Below are positions 36,091 through 47,948 of a stretch of 64,000 nt of DNA, piece after piece. Every line of letters starts with the position of its first letter. Within the stretch, counting starts at the first letter, position 1. The translations under genes were made by a program, and so were the position numbers. The notes under the pieces are model-generated. The model made no database searches, had not been told where the DNA came from, and saw only the letters and a list, made by a program, of their open reading frames with translations. The DNA comes from Diogma glabrata (Eukaryota; Arthropoda; Insecta; Diptera; Cylindrotomidae): NCBI GenBank assembly GCA_963693315.1, contig OY856187.1:72785113-72849112 (forward strand), in the 5' to 3' direction.

Positions 36091-38224
36091 ATACTTTAAC
36101 AAATCAAAATAAAAAAAGAGAAACATTTATATGCATTTGAAATTTCTTTTGCTTTATATTCTATTTTACTAATGAGACAACAAAAAATACGATGATAAAA
36201 TACAATTAATAATTAAAAAAAAAAACTCGCATGGATTAGTGTTTCCTTTGACATGTTTATATCAATATGTAAAGGTTTTTAGAATTCATTGATAATTTTG
36301 GTTTGTTTTTGTAAGTTAAAAATGGTCAAAATAATTTTTCAGTTTTTGAAGAATTTGGGTTACGCATTGTTGTTGTTGGCTACATAGATTGATATTTGAT
36401 TTATTTTTCATCTTTCAAATGCACTTTAACCATATGTTTAGGTTGTTGACTTTAGCCAATTTTTTTTGGTCCGAAATTGATTTAATTTGATTTGGTTGTG
36501 TAGGATAAAAATATTTTTAAATTTCAAAATCTATGTATTAAAATTTGTATCAATTTAATGTTTTAAAATTGAATACATGAGTTCTAAAAGAATAGATTAT
36601 GAAATTTAAAAATGTTATTTTCCAATAATTTGTCTTATGATAACTTTAAACAAATTGGGTTTAAAGTAGTTATGCGGTTATGTGTCCTAAAAACTTTTTT
36701 ACTTTATATGGCTCAAAAATACATTTACCTTAAAATTAATGTTGAATCATATCAAAGCGATACAGTAGATCGTTGTTTGTGATATAATTATAACACCTGC
36801 AGCCAAATTCTGTGACTGTGAAGTGGTGAAGTGTTAAAAATTTCTTTATTTCGATTTTATCACCAAATTTTTATCATTTTAACATTTTTTGCGATTCTAT
36901 ATGCAATTTATGTGCGATGTAAGTGTTAAAAAATCTTATAGTAAGTAGGCGACTCACTAAATATCAAACCTCAATGCATAAAATTTTCATTGATTGTTTT
37001 ATTTAATAGAATTATCATAAAAAATCCTTTATTTATTATTTTCAAAATAAATTATTTTTTGTGAACAAAATATAATGGTTGAGCGAAATTAATTTTTAAT
37101 TGGATTAAATAAAAGATTTGTTCAATTAATTCATGCCGTCAGTTATGCAAATACATATTTATGAGAAATGCTGGAATAAACGAGATGTCAAGTATATTGC
37201 TATTTTTTGCAGATAAGACTTATTTTGACTCTAGTGGGGTCATAATTAAAGTTCTAATCTAACAACAGGAATTTGTTCCTCTATTGTTCAAGAAATATAG
37301 ATTTTGAAAGAATTCTATATCTCATTAGAAGTATGTTATATTACCGTTCTGGATAAAAAGTAATATTTGGTAAATTTTCATCACGACTACGATAGCAGAC
37401 GTCGATCTTTTTAACAATATTCTATTCTATATTCATACACGCCAACATTCACCCACACACTCAGACGGCGAAGCAAGACAATTAAGCTCCAAGACCCACA
37501 GCAAGTACCGCAAATGGTAGTAATCAAACCTAAGTTGCATTGCTGTCATCCGATCAATATGATACAGCTTGCACACCACTGCCATTGCTAGTAGACCGAG
37601 AATCAAATCTTAGAGCACGGGAGAACGTCACACGCTATATTGAAAGTCTTTATTATTTATTTTCTCTTTTTGTTATTAATAATATTTTCAAAAATGTTTG
37701 AAGCCATACGAAATTACCAAAGAAAATTATTACAGCTCCAAAAAAATTTATAATTTTATTTGTAAGTTAAATAAATATTGCCAAACCAAGTTAATTAAAT
37801 ACCTGTAGTTTACAGTTGGTTAATGTACAATACGGTTAATAAATATAAACCATGACAAGAATATATTTTTTTGTTTGTTTGTTTGGTTTTCATATTGTTT
37901 GGGATGGATTTTTAATAAAAATATGAATGAATAAATTTAGGTAATATAACTTAATATAAAAAAAAGGTGACTGGAAAACGAGATGTTACCTAAAAAAAAT
38001 ATTTCGGTTACAATCATTTCCAAATTAGACTGAAGGTGTCTCGCTACACGCATCGCCAGCTCACACACACACACGCATCGACAAGCAAGCCCCATTCAAT
38101 CACTTGTACACCCTTTCACACGCATTCACACCTATACGTTAAAAAAATAAATAAAAGAACCAAAATTCGCTCAGCCCATGATTTTCTCCTCCAGGCTTCG
38201 AAGTCTTAAGGTCCTAGCCCTCCA
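36091..38224. other. AT-rich DNA with two GC-richer patches, no gene assigned
   Basis: Patches at about 37430-37640 and 38030-38220 are less AT-rich, with CACACA-type runs, and could be non-coding exon or transposon sequence. I see no frame or motif to decide. Confidence 0.4.
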
Positions 38225-38700
38225 TTAGCAGTGAATATCCCCACAGGTAAAGTATTGTTCGTAAAACTGCATAAATTTTATATAAGTGTTGCGTGGAAAT
38301 AAATCAGGCAATTGTTGTAACAAATAACATAAATGTTGTACCAATGTTGCATTGAAACACTGTAGTAACGATGCGTCGGAATAAATCAGGCAATTGTTGT
38401 AACAAATAACATAAATTTTGAATAAATGTTGCGTTGCAATACGGTAGCAATAGCACAAATCTTATATTAATGTTGCGTTGAAATACGGCAGAAATAGCAA
38501 AAATTTTGTATAAGTGTTGCGTTGAAATGCGGTTGAAATACGGTAGAGATAGCAAAAATTTGATGTAAAGGTTGCGTTGAAATACGGCAGTAACAGCAAA
38601 AATTTTATTTCAATGTTGCGTTGAAATATGTTTGAAATACGGTAGTAGTAGCAAAAATTATATATAACTGTTGCGCTGAAATACGGTTGAATCAAATACT
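38225..38700 (-). repeat. Complex tandem array, unit about 60 bp
   Basis: Repeats of TGTTGCGTTGAAATACGG and GTAGCAAAAATTTTATATA with variable spacing. Minus-strand frames stay open across several units (AISAVFQRN-like peptides) but differ between frames. I treat them as by-products. The strand given is the one with the longest frames and has no proven meaning. Confidence 0.8.
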
Positions 38701-39190
38701 GCTGGATGACGGTATAATAACTGGCATAAAAATTAATATTGTTGAAAACGGTGAATATGGATGAAAGCTGAGTGATGGTAGTAATATGTAACTTATAAAT
38801 CATGCAATGGTAGATGAATGCAAAACAGTTGGCATGCAAAATTTTTAATATTGGTGAACACAGTAAATATAGATGAACGCAAAGCGACAGTAGTGATGAA
38901 AAAAACTATGGTTGCAAGCAATGATGAATGAATGTTGAACGGCTGGTATGTACAATTTATAATATGGCTAAATACGGTGAATGTTGATGAACGATGAGCG
39001 ACTGTAGTAATACAAAAACTATTATTTCAAACAATGATGAATAAACGTAGAACCACTAGCATGTATAAGGTGCAATATGGTTCAATGGATGAACGGTGGG
39101 CAACTGTAGCAATACAGCAATTATTGTTTCAAGCAATGAACAATGGATGTATAACAGCGGGCATGTAAACTTGAATATGGTTGAAAAGCA
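38701..39190. repeat. Second tandem array, unit about 120 bp
   Basis: Four diverged units contain GGTGAATATGGATGAA, GAGCGACTGTAGTAATAC, TTTCAAACAATGATGAA and GGCATGTA in fixed order. It directly adjoins the 60-bp array and is unrelated to it in sequence, apart from TACGGT-like words. Confidence 0.7.
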
Positions 39191-40714
39191 TTATTAATAA
39201 ACGGATTATTCAGTATAACCATCGTACGGTAGATATGGTACACTATTTGTTAACGGGTTTTAGGTAAATTCATCCAAAGTTGTTGACCTAGCTTTGTTGC
39301 CGTTATCGATGATACTGTTGTACAATGCGACTTCCCAAGCAAGTTATATTCAAATATTTAATAAACAAAATGTTATACTCACTGCTAATGGTGACCGTAT
39401 AGTTATCAACTGATGATCATGATTCACCGCCAGAAAGAAAATTGAGTTACACAAACTCCAATTGACTTACAAAAAGCGATTACAATGCTAACATTTCGTA
39501 TTTGACAAGAAAAATAAACTCGCGGTGTCGAACACGTCACAATCTTTTGTCAATCAACGGAATTCATATTATAATACGGTTGGTATAATAAAGTCACTCA
39601 TGCAACCACACTTGATCTGTTTTCAGACCTCAAATTCTAACTGTTTTCATAGACAAACAAATAATGATTTTTTTTCTTTTATATTCACTGATTAAAGTTA
39701 TAGTACTATATTTTAACAATTCTTTTTTTTTTAAATTTACTAACACTACAAAATTTAGCTAAACATTGAATTACACTACCAAATATATAATTTAATTAGG
39801 AAAAAAACATTTTTCTAACACTTATTATAATTCAAAAAGGAATATTTCAATCCTAGTTATGGATTTTAAACCCATAAAAATAAAAATGCACAACTTTCAA
39901 GCATTGATTATACTCAATGAAATTGACAGCACAAACATTATATTCCAATCAGAGATAAAAGACAAAAGATCGTATAGTTATCTCTTATATAGTAATTTTA
40001 ATATCGAAAATTCGACAAAGTTTTTCTTTTGAAAGGAAATTTATAGAATGTTAGTACATTTTCCGTTTAAAAAAAAATTGTTTGTTATTGTGCAATACAT
40101 AAAATTGTAAGATAATTTCACGAAATAAGTTATTTCCAACGCATTTGTAAGAAATATTAAAATTGATTAAACGTAAGTTTAACCGATCTTATGATGTTTA
40201 TGTGTTATGAAATAATAGCTTACAACAGTATTACAGTAAAATTTAGATCTATAACGGAAAGATAAATTGACAAAAATACCCATATAAGAAATCTTGTATT
40301 CGATTTCTGATTGTAGGATAATAATTTGAACTGAACTGATTGTAGGATAATAATTTTTAGCTATTGCGACGATTGGACAAATATGCACAGCCGTTTGAGG
40401 TTTGAAAATATTTAGAGCAATTACGGTTACAGTCCGGAGAATTCAAATTTATGTAGTGTGGTGAAGTAGTGCTGGTGAAAACGCAGTGTGAACCAATAAT
40501 AGGGGATGGTAAAGGAAATATTATTGTTAATTGTTTCGTGCTAAGAACAAATTTGCGTAACGGAAACTATATGAAAATATGACTATAGATTACGGATGAA
40601 CGAGAAATTGTTGTGAACTATGGGTGATCGGTAAAATTGTGATATGAGAGGAAATACAAACTACATGAATCAGTGACTGTACTACACTACGTTATCATAC
40701 TCCAGTCTACATAA
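39191..40714. other. AT-rich DNA, no gene seen
   Basis: A slightly less AT-rich part near 39270-39600 has no readable gene. Confidence 0.45.
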
Positions 40715-40880
40715 CATAGTCAAGATAGTCAAGATAGTCAAGATAGTCAAGATAGTAAAGATATTCAAGAAAGTCAAAATAGTTCAGATAGTCATGATAG
40801 TCAAGATAGTCAAAATAATCAAGATAGTCAAGATAGACCAAATAGTGAAGATACCGAAAATAGTCATGGTAGTCGCGATA
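40715..40880 (+). repeat. (AGTCAAGAT)n satellite, locus 3
   Basis: Nine-base AGTCAAGAT units, regular at 40718-40760 and diverged after that. It lies about 7.5 kb from locus 2. Confidence 0.9.
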
Positions 40881-41159
40881 GTTTTAATTTTCATCATAGT
40901 CGAGAAAGTTACAAAATAACCAATAGCAAACAAAGTAGAGAAAACTCGAATTATTTAAACTTCAAATAGCGAATAAAGTTTACAACAACAAATTATTATC
41001 AAGGAAGTAAAGATTTTCATGATAGTTAAAATGGTAAAAATGTTTAGGTTTTAATAATAAAGATTTTAATAATAAAGACTGTTAAGAAATTTACGACAAC
41101 TACTTTAGTCAAGCTGGTCAATACAATTAAAATAGCTTGTAGGCTTGAGAACAAATTAA
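40881..41159. other. AT-rich spacer
   Basis: No gene or repeat recognised. Confidence 0.4.
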
Positions 41160-41260
41160 GTTGTTCTAGCTCAGTTGTTAAAGTGCTAACCTGGTAGTGC
41201 CCAACGCGAACGTATTAAAAAGGTAGCGAACGTATTAAAAAGGCTTGTGTCCACAGTTTG
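41160..41260 (+). repeat. tRNA-like sequence, possible SINE head
   Basis: TCTAGCTCAGTTGTTAAAGTGCTAACCTGG resembles a tRNA D-arm and anticodon region, with a good A-box (TAGCTCAGTTG). A B-box is not intact; GCGAACGTATT is a weak candidate and is itself duplicated. This is not a functional tRNA gene. It may be a decayed tRNA-derived SINE or chance. Confidence 0.3.
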
Positions 41261-43769
41261 CTAAAGACTACAATTCCTTGAATAGATTATGATGAGAATT
41301 AACACCACTTCCAAATTCCACCAAACTAATTTACAATTTAAATTTAATTTTAATCATCACATCAAGTCTCTTAAATAAACAACACCAACAAATTCCCGTT
41401 ATCAAATTATTAATTCATTCCACATCTTCGTGTTAAAAACAATCTTGACAATTCAGCTAAAAATAAACCACTCAATAAAATTCTTTATAAAAATTAATAA
41501 ATAATACAGGATAATTGCTTTATTTAAAGATCAACAAACGATCTCCAATTTTATTACAACACAAGAAAAAAAATGTCTGAGTCGTAAGTCTTATTTCTTT
41601 ACAACAACAACATAATACTTGATCTCAATTTTTGACTTCACAATGTTTTGTTTAAATAAATCTTAATCTTATGATACGTGTCGGTAAATTATTATTGTTA
41701 TTTCGTAAATAAATTTACTATTACATTTTTATGATTTTCTTTATTTACATATATCTTAAGATATACGAGGAAAGCAAAACTTAACATGGTCACTTTGTGA
41801 CAAATCGTTAGATTCAAAAGAAATATAACTATGAGAAAAAAATTACAGAATTTCTTTGCCGTTTAGAATAAAGAAAGAGATCGTTATCGATCACAAAGTA
41901 TATAATAATTAATTAATTAAAGTTTATTTTAATGAACATTTTGAAAAATTAATTAATGTATGTATTTTGTAACAAAACATGACATGTAATATGACATGAT
42001 GACATTTTATAACTACTGAGTGACTTTGAGTTGATGGAACGTTGAATATATTATTAAAAAAAACATAAATATAAAATTTATAAGAAAGAAACTGAAAATG
42101 ATTAATTTATGTAAATTATTTTTGTTATAATTTGACATGATCGTGGACGCCTTTTCTGTGTCGGTATATTGTTGTAACAATTTTTTGAGTTGTTTCATTC
42201 TTGTAAAGGAAGTAATTAATTATAAAATTATTTGATTGACAAAATTTTTTTTGATTTTGATAGATTGAAACTTTTGCTAGGATTTTATTTGTTGTATATT
42301 TTTCTTTTTGGAATTATTATAATAAAATAAACTTCATTTGAATCTGTTACTCTAACTTTTATACTACAATTTTTGACACTACAAAGATCGATGAGTCGAC
42401 CGGTTTCAAAGTTAATATTTAATCGAGAAGTAAGGCTCAATGATCTTTTACAGGAGAAGTTATATTACAGACCCCATAAAATCCTTAACACCATATATTT
42501 TCCTCTAAGGACTTCTTTTCAACCATCATCAACCTTGAATACAAACTGTGACTTTAAAGTTTAAAATTTTAATTTCAGGATACATTCCAAGAAATAAAAT
42601 TTTATTTTAAAAATTTTTATCCTTCCTAGAAATAATTTTCAATTTAAAACAAAAATAAATGAAATTCTTCAACTTCATCTTCATATTTTTTTTTTGTTCA
42701 ATCATTCTAATATATACTTCAGACTTATGTTTTACAAAAGCATAAACGAAATAGAATTGCAAGAATTTGCAATAAATTTTACCAAAAAAAAACCTGTTTC
42801 GATTAATTTTGCGTTGTTGTTAAGGTCCTTTTGAACAAAATTTCACAACGTCCATTTTTGTTTTTCTTATCGATTTCACTTTTCTTAAGTTATAATTTAG
42901 CAAAGCTTCAGCTGCCCATGATCAATTTAAGAAATGAGGGATTCGAGAGAGTTTTTTTGTCGTTATTTTACCTTATACAACGGTGATTTGAGATGTTTTG
43001 GTACAAAATCAAAGTCCAAACCATTTCTCATTCTTTTTGTTCATTCTTTAATTCGTCCACTATAATATGCGCGCTTTCTATCGGAACCAATATAAACAAA
43101 TTTCCTGATATACCAACTGGGCAGATACTTAACAACCAGATCTTGCGTATAGCATGTTTTTAATGCGAAAACAAGACAAGATAAAGGTTGTTGTTGAAGA
43201 TAATTAGAAAACATATTAAACAAAAAAATATGTTGAAGAGCTATAACAATCGAATTCGAGATGCTTCCTGTTTTATGAACCAAGATCTAAAATTATATTG
43301 CTTATTATAACGGTCCGAAAAAAAATTTATATTTTAATCTTTTTAATTATTTCTAATTACTGACTATAAACATAATTAAAATGCTTATAACAAACTGTTG
43401 TTTTTTATAAGATTTTACAGAATTTTAGAGTTTTTTAACGTTCTTGTTTTTAAAATCCGAAAAAAATTAATAAAAAAATAACGTAGTTATGCCATAAAGT
43501 TTTATAGAGATTTCACAAATCATAAAATTTGCTTGGGAGCGAAGAACGAAAGTAGTTAAGTTCATAACAAAAAATAATGTTTAATTTAATAAGATGAAGA
43601 TATTCTTATTTGTGTAGCTTGAAATTCATTATAAAATTTGTATATTATAAAATAAGAAGTTTTTGAAGATTATTTGGCGTCAAAAATGTCCGATATATGT
43701 TAAAATTTAGTGATTTACCTTCATGGTGTTATATTTTAATTTATTTAATTTAACATGAAAATTTATATT
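41261..43769. other. AT-rich DNA, no gene seen
   Basis: About 2.5 kb with only short frames and no recognisable domain. Confidence 0.5.
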
Positions 43770-44338
43770 TGCACAGTTGGATGAGAACTTGGATCGCAGC
43801 AGTCTATAGTAAGTATTTTGTGCATCAGGGATTTTCGCCTCAGGGATCACTGGTCTGATTAGACCGTGATACGGGACTTGGCGAACCCGAGGTACCTGAG
43901 CTATAGTGGGCTCTAGCCCTGCTATTGCAAACCGTAAACCTGTTATCATGTCTAGCGGGAACGGGGACCTTGGCTTAGCCGCCCGGGTCGCGGGAAGGTG
44001 CTCCCTTATTAGCACCCCCTGGTGGGTACACACTAGAGAGGACTCTTGCAGGGTCAAACCACAAAAGTACCATCCTCTGGGCACCTGTCGCCCCCAGTTG
44101 TATATAGACTTCTAACAGGTATAGACGAAGCCTGTTGGTGACCTTTATTGCGTCTAAACTCGTGGGAACAATATGGATAAATATTTTAGTAACCTTTCAA
44201 ATTTTTTAAAAACTTTGTTTTCGCCTGTTTATTATTTCTTACATCCTATCATGAAATATTGGCCTATGTCATATTTTATTACATGATAGGATTTATTGTT
44301 TAGTTACCCATTTTTAAAAAAAATTATATTTAGATCAA
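43770..44338 (+). promoter_or_regulatory. LINE 5' leader, putative internal promoter region
   Basis: A GC-richer stretch (43790-44160) precedes the endonuclease ATG at 44339. In LINEs such leaders usually carry an internal promoter. I see no specific motif that proves it, and the long minus-strand frame over it is not supported. Confidence 0.4.
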
Positions 44339-45262
44339 ATGACTATCACATTTGATAAAAAACTTTTTAAAATACACATCCAAAATATTTGTGGATTGAA
44401 TGCCAACCGGGACGCCGTGCAACATCATCTCGAGCACGACCAACCGCATATTCTTTTTCTTACAGAAACACAAGTTTCTGAAAACTATCCCTATGACGTA
44501 ACACTAAATCCCAAATATAGGCTTGAATCAGCTTTTAAACTCCATCAAGGTGTATGTGCATACATTCATGAGAGTGTTGCATATAAACGCTTTCCAAATT
44601 ATGAAGTACATGGTGATGGCTACAGCACAGTAGTATTAAAGGTTTGTCTACCTGAAATTTCTTTTTTCACAATAGCTCTATACCGGTCCCCAAACAAACA
44701 TAATCCCAATTTTTTTAATGACTTGACTAATGTTGTCGACCAAATTAGAGCACAATTTCAAAGTTGTGAGGTTATTGTTACCGGTGACTTCAACGTCCAC
44801 AACAAATCGTGGTTGGAATTTTCCAAAATGACCGACGACAACAATGGAAGGCAGGCAGAAATATTTGCTGCATCGCACGACCTGACGCAGATTGTAAAAA
44901 GCCCAACTTTCACTCCTCGTAATGGCGGTGATAAAAGTTTTCTCTTAGACCTTTATCTCACATCTATGCCAGATATTACGAGTGTCAATGTCGATAAGGG
45001 TAGTATTGGAAATTCTGACCATTATCTGATGTGATTAGATATCAAAACTGATTTGCTACAAACTAGAGTTCCCAAATCCCGTAAAATATTTCACTTTTCA
45101 AAAATGGACACCAATGGTCTCCGAAGTTTTTTTCAAGGTTTCCCTTTTGATCGTCATTGTTTTTATACTGACGATGTAAATGTTTCTGCTCAAAACTTTA
45201 CTGAAACCATTCAATTCGGTATTAACAAATTCGTTCCCTTTTCAATAATGAAACAAACGTAG
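44339..45262 (+). pseudogene. LINE ORF2 part 1: apurinic-type endonuclease
   Basis: Starts at ATG 44339 and is open for 231 codons to a TGA at 45032-45034. It continues in the same frame to a TAG at 45260. Endonuclease motifs are IHIQNICGLNANRD (N-terminal Asn), ILFLTETQ (Glu), ALYRSPN, VIVTGDFNVHNKSWL (Asp/Asn pair) and GNSDHYLM (Asp-His). All positions expected for an exonuclease-endonuclease-phosphatase fold are visible. In an active element this domain nicks the target so that the freed 3' end primes reverse transcription. The in-frame stop separates it from the reverse transcriptase. Confidence 0.85.
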
Positions 45263-45398
45263 ATTATTTAATATTTGGATTCACAAAAAGAACTCTGCTA
45301 ATCGATCCCAATATTTAAAGGCTAATAAAATATCAAACCAGATAATCGAAAACGAAAAAGCAGAGATTGACAGAGCGAAAGCGGCAAAACTTTCGAGT

Positions 45399-46279
45399 AT
45401 GTCAATTTCTGACAAAAGTTTTTACAGTGCCATTAATTCTTTAAATTGTGGTACTAAATCTTCTATCCCTCCTATCATTGATGGTGACTCAATCATTACT
45501 GACCCTGCAAGGAAAGCTACATTGTTCGCGGAACGCTTTGCTTCAAATTCAACAGTTTTAGAAACTCCCAAAGAAATACCCCAAACCCAGTCTTCAGGAG
45601 TTAATATGAAACAATTACATTTCAAACCCAAAATTGTCGAAAAACTTTTAAGGGGGTTAAACAACAACAAAGCTTCTGGTCTGGACAACATTCCTCCTGT
45701 TATTCTAAAAACATTTTCAAAAGAACTTGCACCAACCCTCACCAAAATATTTTATAAATCCTATAAATCTGGTATTTATCCATCCTGCTGGAAGTTGGCC
45801 AATGTCCAGCCTGTCCCAAAAAAAGGAATGAAATGTGATATTTCAAATTATAGACCAATAGCCTTACTCCCAGTCATGTCAAAAATATACGAGCACTATA
45901 TTAATTCACACATATCCAAATTTTTGGAAGACAACCATTTGATATCTGACAGCCAATACGGTTTTAGAAACAAAAGATCAACAACCGATCTATTGAACTA
46001 TGTGGCACATATTTGGAATAGCATACTTGAGAAAGGTGGTGAAACGTACATGATCGCATTAGACATCTCAAAAGCATTTGATCGAATTGGGCATGCCAAC
46101 TTGATCAACAAGCTCGTTGCGTACGGTTTTCATCCCGCAGTCGTGAAGTTGATTCAAAATTTTCTGTCTAACCGATACGTCTCGGTATCTATAGATGGCT
46201 TTTCTTCTGAGTCCAAATTAATTAACGCTGGTGTACCCCAAGGCTCAGTTTTATCTCCCACTTTATTTTTAATTTATAT
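45399..46279 (+). pseudogene. LINE ORF2 part 2: reverse transcriptase, N-terminal half
   Basis: It lies in a frame shifted by one relative to the endonuclease. It contains LNNNKASGLDNIPP, YRPIALLPVMSKIYE, SQYGFRNKRSTTDLL, the first catalytic Asp in MIALDISKAFDRI, and INAGVPQGSVLSPTLFLIYI. The frame is interrupted right after FLIYI by the LTR element. The remaining half resumes at 48629 with NELLQITSN and the FADD box. Confidence 0.9.
46276..46279. repeat. Target-site duplication, left copy (ATAT)
   Basis: ATAT just before the 5' LTR equals ATAT at 48625-48628 just after the 3' LTR. Joining the flanks over a single ATAT restores the reading frame of the host LINE, which confirms the insertion point. 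Confidence 0.92.
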
Positions 46280-46958
46280 TGTAATAAACTTCGTCCAGAA
46301 TGGGTTAATTTTATTTACTCATTCATGAATTGAAAGTTAACTCCTTTTTCAATCTTTTACTTGTATTGCAAATTGTATTGCATAAATTAATGTAAATTAA
46401 ATTTGTTATACAAATGTTTACATTAATGAATTAAAAGGAGTTACCTAATACATTTTGCATAAATTAAATTTGAGTTCGCTAATACAAATGCAAGTTTGAA
46501 TGAAAACAGGTGTGGCCTATTTCAGATGTACGGACTACGTAGTATTGATAGTACGTAGTGGATTATAGAAGTTTCGATTTATTTATTTTTCGATATAAAT
46601 AAGCAAACAAAAATATCAGATAGTCAGTTCTACTTTTGCAATTAAAAGTGTTTATAAATATTCGCAAGTTTAAGGAATAATCGGTGGTACTTGAGCCTGG
46701 GTACTAATAGTGAAAGAATCTGAACTTAGTGGAATAGTAAATACAGATTTTACGATTCCGAATATTATTGATTCAAATTGTGGAAAAGCGGTGAAGTTTA
46801 GTGTACATAAATTGGAGACCCTGGAATTTATTGTAAGGAAAAACGGAAGCTGCTGTAATTTGATGACAAATAAAGTTTGAGATTCTGTTAACTAAAGATC
46901 TGTCTTTTACTGTCGTGTTTGTTCAATAATCTAAAAGAACCAACAAAGAGTCGTTACA
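46280..46958 (+). repeat. 5' LTR
   Basis: TG...CA bounded. Contains an AACTCCTTTT/AAAAGGAGTT inverted pair, and AATAAA near 46867 as a likely polyadenylation signal. By eye it differs from the 3' LTR only at about 46556-46562 (a small replacement, 3 bp longer here) and at one base near the end (CAACAAAG against CAACGAAG). Confidence 0.93.
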
Positions 46959-46959
46959 G

Positions 46960-46978
46960 TGGTGTCAGAAGTGGGATT
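46960..46978 (+). promoter_or_regulatory. Primer binding site, tRNA-Leu
   Basis: TGGTGTCAGAAGTGGGATT, one base after the 5' LTR, is complementary to the 3' end of eukaryotic tRNA-Leu (acceptor end plus CCA and part of the T-arm). It would prime minus-strand DNA synthesis. Confidence 0.85.
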
Positions 46979-46987
46979 ATTGAAACA

Positions 46988-47335
46988 ATGGTCAAGACAG
47001 TAAATATTAGTGATCTCAGCCAGACCCAGCTGAAGGATGAGTTGAAGAAAAGGAATGCTCCAATCCATGGAACGAAGGCAGAACTTGCATTCCGGCTGCG
47101 TAAAGTTTTAGAAGAAGCAGGTCAAAACACAGAGGTCATAGACATAGAGCCGGAGGAAGCTCCAGTTCAGAATGCCCCAGCAGTTGATCCGATGATGGTG
47201 TTGATGAAAGAAATGATGGCACAACAACAACAACAAAAAGTAGAGCAACAACAACAACTTGCTGATATGATGGCTCGACAAGAGAAACAGGCAGCAGAAC
47301 ACTCGGCATTAGAAAAACACGAACTACACCTATGA
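46988..47335 (+). pseudogene. LTR element gag, truncated (SAP-like N-terminus)
   Basis: Starts at ATG 46988 shortly after the primer site; a longer frame would start inside the LTR and is not used here. Residues about 7-42 (LSQTQLKDELKKRNAP, GTKAELAFRLRKVLEE) look like a SAP helix-extended-helix DNA-binding motif, seen at the start of some insect Gypsy-type Gag proteins. A Gln-rich segment (QQQQQKVEQQQQ) follows. After 115 codons the frame runs into the deletion joint near 47310 and stops at 47333-47335. The capsid and nucleocapsid parts are missing. Confidence 0.8.
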
Positions 47336-47937
47336 ACCCGCAGTCGGATGGCATGGTAGAACGATTCAACCGAACCATGGAAGAACATTTGTCAAAGGTA
47401 GTAGAAGCCAACCAAAGAAATTGGGACAAGGATCTTCCGTTATTCTTGATGGCCTATCGTAGCGCAGTGCACGATACGACAAGTGAAACGCCAGCGAATA
47501 TCATGTTCGGAAGAGAACTTCATCTTCCTAGTGACATCGAGTTTGGCATCCCTGGAGGTCTGGTATCCACGAAAACAGATTATGTGGGACAACTAAGGGA
47601 GAAGATGAATAAAATCCATCAGCAGGTTCGAGACCACATTAAGATTGCCAGTGACAAAATGAAAACCAGGTACGACATAAATGCAAATAGTGGCGGTTTT
47701 CAAGAAGGAGAATTGGTATGGCTATACAACCCCAGAAGAACTAAGGGAAGATCACCCAAGCTGCAGCCAGATTGGGAAGGCCCATATAAAATAATCAAAC
47801 GAATTAATGATGTTATCTACCGCATACAAAAGGGACCCCGTACCAAGATGAAAGTGATATATCTGCAAAGGTTGGCACCGTACCAAGGTAACAGCACCAA
47901 TGCGATCTCTGATATTGTTCGGGACGAACAAAACTAA
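47311..47937 (+). pseudogene. LTR element integrase, C-terminal fragment
   Basis: Begins at the deletion joint in a different frame from gag. It reads NPQSDGMVERFNRTMEE, which holds the last acidic residue of the DDE integrase core (Glu in VERFNR), then AYRSAVHDTTSETPA and a GPY/F-type C-terminal module (WEGPYKIIKRINDVIYRI). It ends at TAA 47935-47937, 11 bp before the 3' LTR. The zinc-binding and most core residues are absent, so it is not active. Confidence 0.88.
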
Positions 47938-47948
47938 ATGGAGGGCAA
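47938..47948 (+). promoter_or_regulatory. Polypurine tract
   Basis: A short purine-rich run (ATGGAGGGCAA) lies immediately upstream of the 3' LTR, in the position expected for plus-strand priming. Confidence 0.7.

Noticed and set aside
38225..38839. CRISPR-like array of direct repeats
   Set aside because: The units are contiguous diverged minisatellites without unique spacers, in clearly eukaryotic DNA.
43707..44084. 125-codon minus-strand protein in the LINE leader
   Set aside because: It lies antisense to the GC-richer LINE 5' leader, has no recognisable domain, and sits next to a strongly coding plus-strand ORF.
46919..46987. Upstream start of gag inside the 5' LTR
   Set aside because: This start lies in the LTR and runs through the primer binding site. 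ATG 46988 just after the primer site is the plausible start.
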